From an uncultured Erysipelotrichaceae bacterium (GTDB lineage Bacteria; Bacillota_I; Bacilli_A; RF39; UBA660), in contig CATOOY010000055.1 in assembly GCA_951801995.1 (NCBI GenBank), forward strand, positions 1 through 7,162: a DNA stretch of 7,162 nt. Direction: 5' to 3'. Shown here in pieces: positions 6,816 to 7,162 of the stretch (within the stretch, counting starts at the first letter, position 1; each line of letters starts with the position of its first letter). The position numbers and the translations under genes are program-made. Below the pieces are notes generated by a model, which was given only the letters and a program-made list of their open reading frames with translations, was not told the DNA's origin and ran no database searches.

Positions 6816-6847
6816 CGTGTCAAGAACTTATTTTACCTAAACTCAAA

Positions 6848-7037
6848 CTATTTTTTAATTTTCTATGGAACTATTTTTTCATTTGGAATTTCGTTTTATA
6901 ATAAAGACTTGTAATAAGTATAATTATAATAGTATTTATGTTTTTTTGCCAAAAAGAAGGAAGTAAAAGACTGGAAACATTTCACTTATGAATAAGGAAA
7001 ATAGGGACATGTTAAAATTAAAAAAGAGAACTAACTT
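6848..7037. other. Non-coding spacer between two insertion sequences
   Basis: About 190 bp of very AT-rich sequence. I see no supported gene. It contains one good minus-strand promoter (6952-6923) and two near-copies of aactatttttt at 6847-6880. A plus-strand frame from ATG 6988 runs into the IS3 end and stops at 7071; I do not treat it as a gene. Confidence 0.6.
6923..6952 (-). promoter_or_regulatory. Orphan promoter on the minus strand
   Basis: TTGGCA (6952-6947), an 18-bp spacer and TATAAT (6928-6923). Transcription would begin near 6916 and run into the IS4 end and the terminator at 6815-6778. It could be the old promoter of the region now separated from its gene. Confidence 0.5.
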
Positions 7038-7162
7038 TGAACTGAACCCCAAAAGTTGGACAGTTTATTAATAGTTTCTAATTAGAGGATTGTAATCTGT
7101 ATTTTACAGGAGACAGTCCTTTTAATTTTACTTTAATTCTATCATAATTATAGTAATTTATA
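7038..7162 (-). mobile_element. IS3-family (IS150-like) element, 3' end only
   Basis: The end begins TGAACTGAACCCCAAAAGTT and continues GGACAG, the usual TG...CCCC...GTTGGACA type of terminal repeat in this IS group. The OrfB C-terminus lies 15 bp inside it. The rest is beyond the window, so completeness and the target duplication cannot be judged. Confidence 0.85.
7078..7162 (-). CDS. IS3-family transposase OrfB, C-terminal end
   Basis: The last 27 complete or partial codons plus TAG. The peptide ends YYNYDRIKVKLKGLSPVKYR and then LQSSN, which is the characteristic tail of IS150-type integrase-core transposases (N-x2-R-x4-L-x-GLSP-x-x-YR). The catalytic DDE region lies outside the window. 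No lesion is seen in this piece. Confidence 0.88.
   Translation of the reverse strand, partial: INYYNYDRIKVKLKGLSPVKYRLQSSN

Larger units (their letters stand above)
5268..6847 (-). mobile_element. Decayed IS4-family insertion sequence, about 1.5-1.6 kb
   Basis: Boundaries are provisional. An imperfect inverted repeat, TTTAAGTTTAGGT at 5268-5280 and its complement at 6835-6847 (12 of 13 identical), encloses one transposase gene and gives 1580 bp, a normal IS4 size. The alternative is that the direct repeat AAGAACTTAT at 5289-5298 and 6822-6831 is the target duplication. The element would then be 5299-6821, and the inverted repeat would be an older hairpin split by the insertion. The second reading lacks matching ends next to the direct repeats. 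About 120-150 bp of non-coding sequence lies at each end. Confidence 0.6.

Noticed and set aside
6988..7071. 27-codon plus-strand ORF (MNKENRDMLKLKK...), possibly a host gene cut by the IS3 element
   Set aside because: It has no well-placed ribosome site or promoter, is very short, and its last third is IS3 terminal repeat sequence.
1..7162. CRISPR array, tRNA or rRNA genes
   Set aside because: I saw no regularly spaced repeats, cloverleaf with CCA/TTC arm, or rRNA signature on either strand.

Overview
The window is strongly AT-rich and reads like a low-GC Gram-positive bacterium (Bacilli/Clostridia or a gut Mollicutes-like relative). The evidence is a Phe-specific T-box leader ahead of pheST, an RNase J family gene, strong AGGAG-type ribosome binding sites, consensus TTGACA/TATAAT promoters and IS4/IS3-type insertion sequences. 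All Trp codons I can read are TGG, and TGA appears only as a lesion in a dead transposase, so the standard code is more likely than the Mycoplasma code. I cannot name a species. Every real gene lies on the minus strand, so transcription runs from high to low coordinates.

Layout in transcription order. 7162-7038 is the 3' end of an IS3-family (IS150-like) element: the last 27 codons of its transposase plus its terminal repeat. 7037-6848 is a short non-coding spacer with one good minus-strand promoter. 6847-5268 is a decayed IS4-family element whose transposase carries two nonsense codons and one frameshift. 5270-5194 is a compact control region: a hairpin terminator whose loop contains the -35 of the next promoter. 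5193-3547 is an RNase J family gene that has lost several metal ligands and so resembles a J2-type partner subunit. Its own terminator overlaps its stop codon. 3531-3203 holds a small unrecognised ORF. 3223-2935 holds a perfect-consensus promoter with a duplicated -35 unit, followed by a T-box leader with a UUC (Phe) specifier and a terminator. 2917-1772 is complete pheS, and 1779-1 is pheT, overlapping pheS by 8 bp and cut by the window edge.

The conserved part is the pheST operon, in which both subunits of phenylalanyl-tRNA synthetase are controlled by uncharged tRNA-Phe through the T-box, together with an independently promoted RNase J-like gene upstream. The insertion sequences lie directly upstream of the RNase J-like gene. 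That gene keeps a local promoter immediately beside it. I see no obvious new defence or biosynthetic system. The most interesting points are the degenerate RNase J active site, the 125-codon open frame without a usual start codon, and a 10-bp motif shared by the IS4 boundaries and the duplicated pheST promoter.
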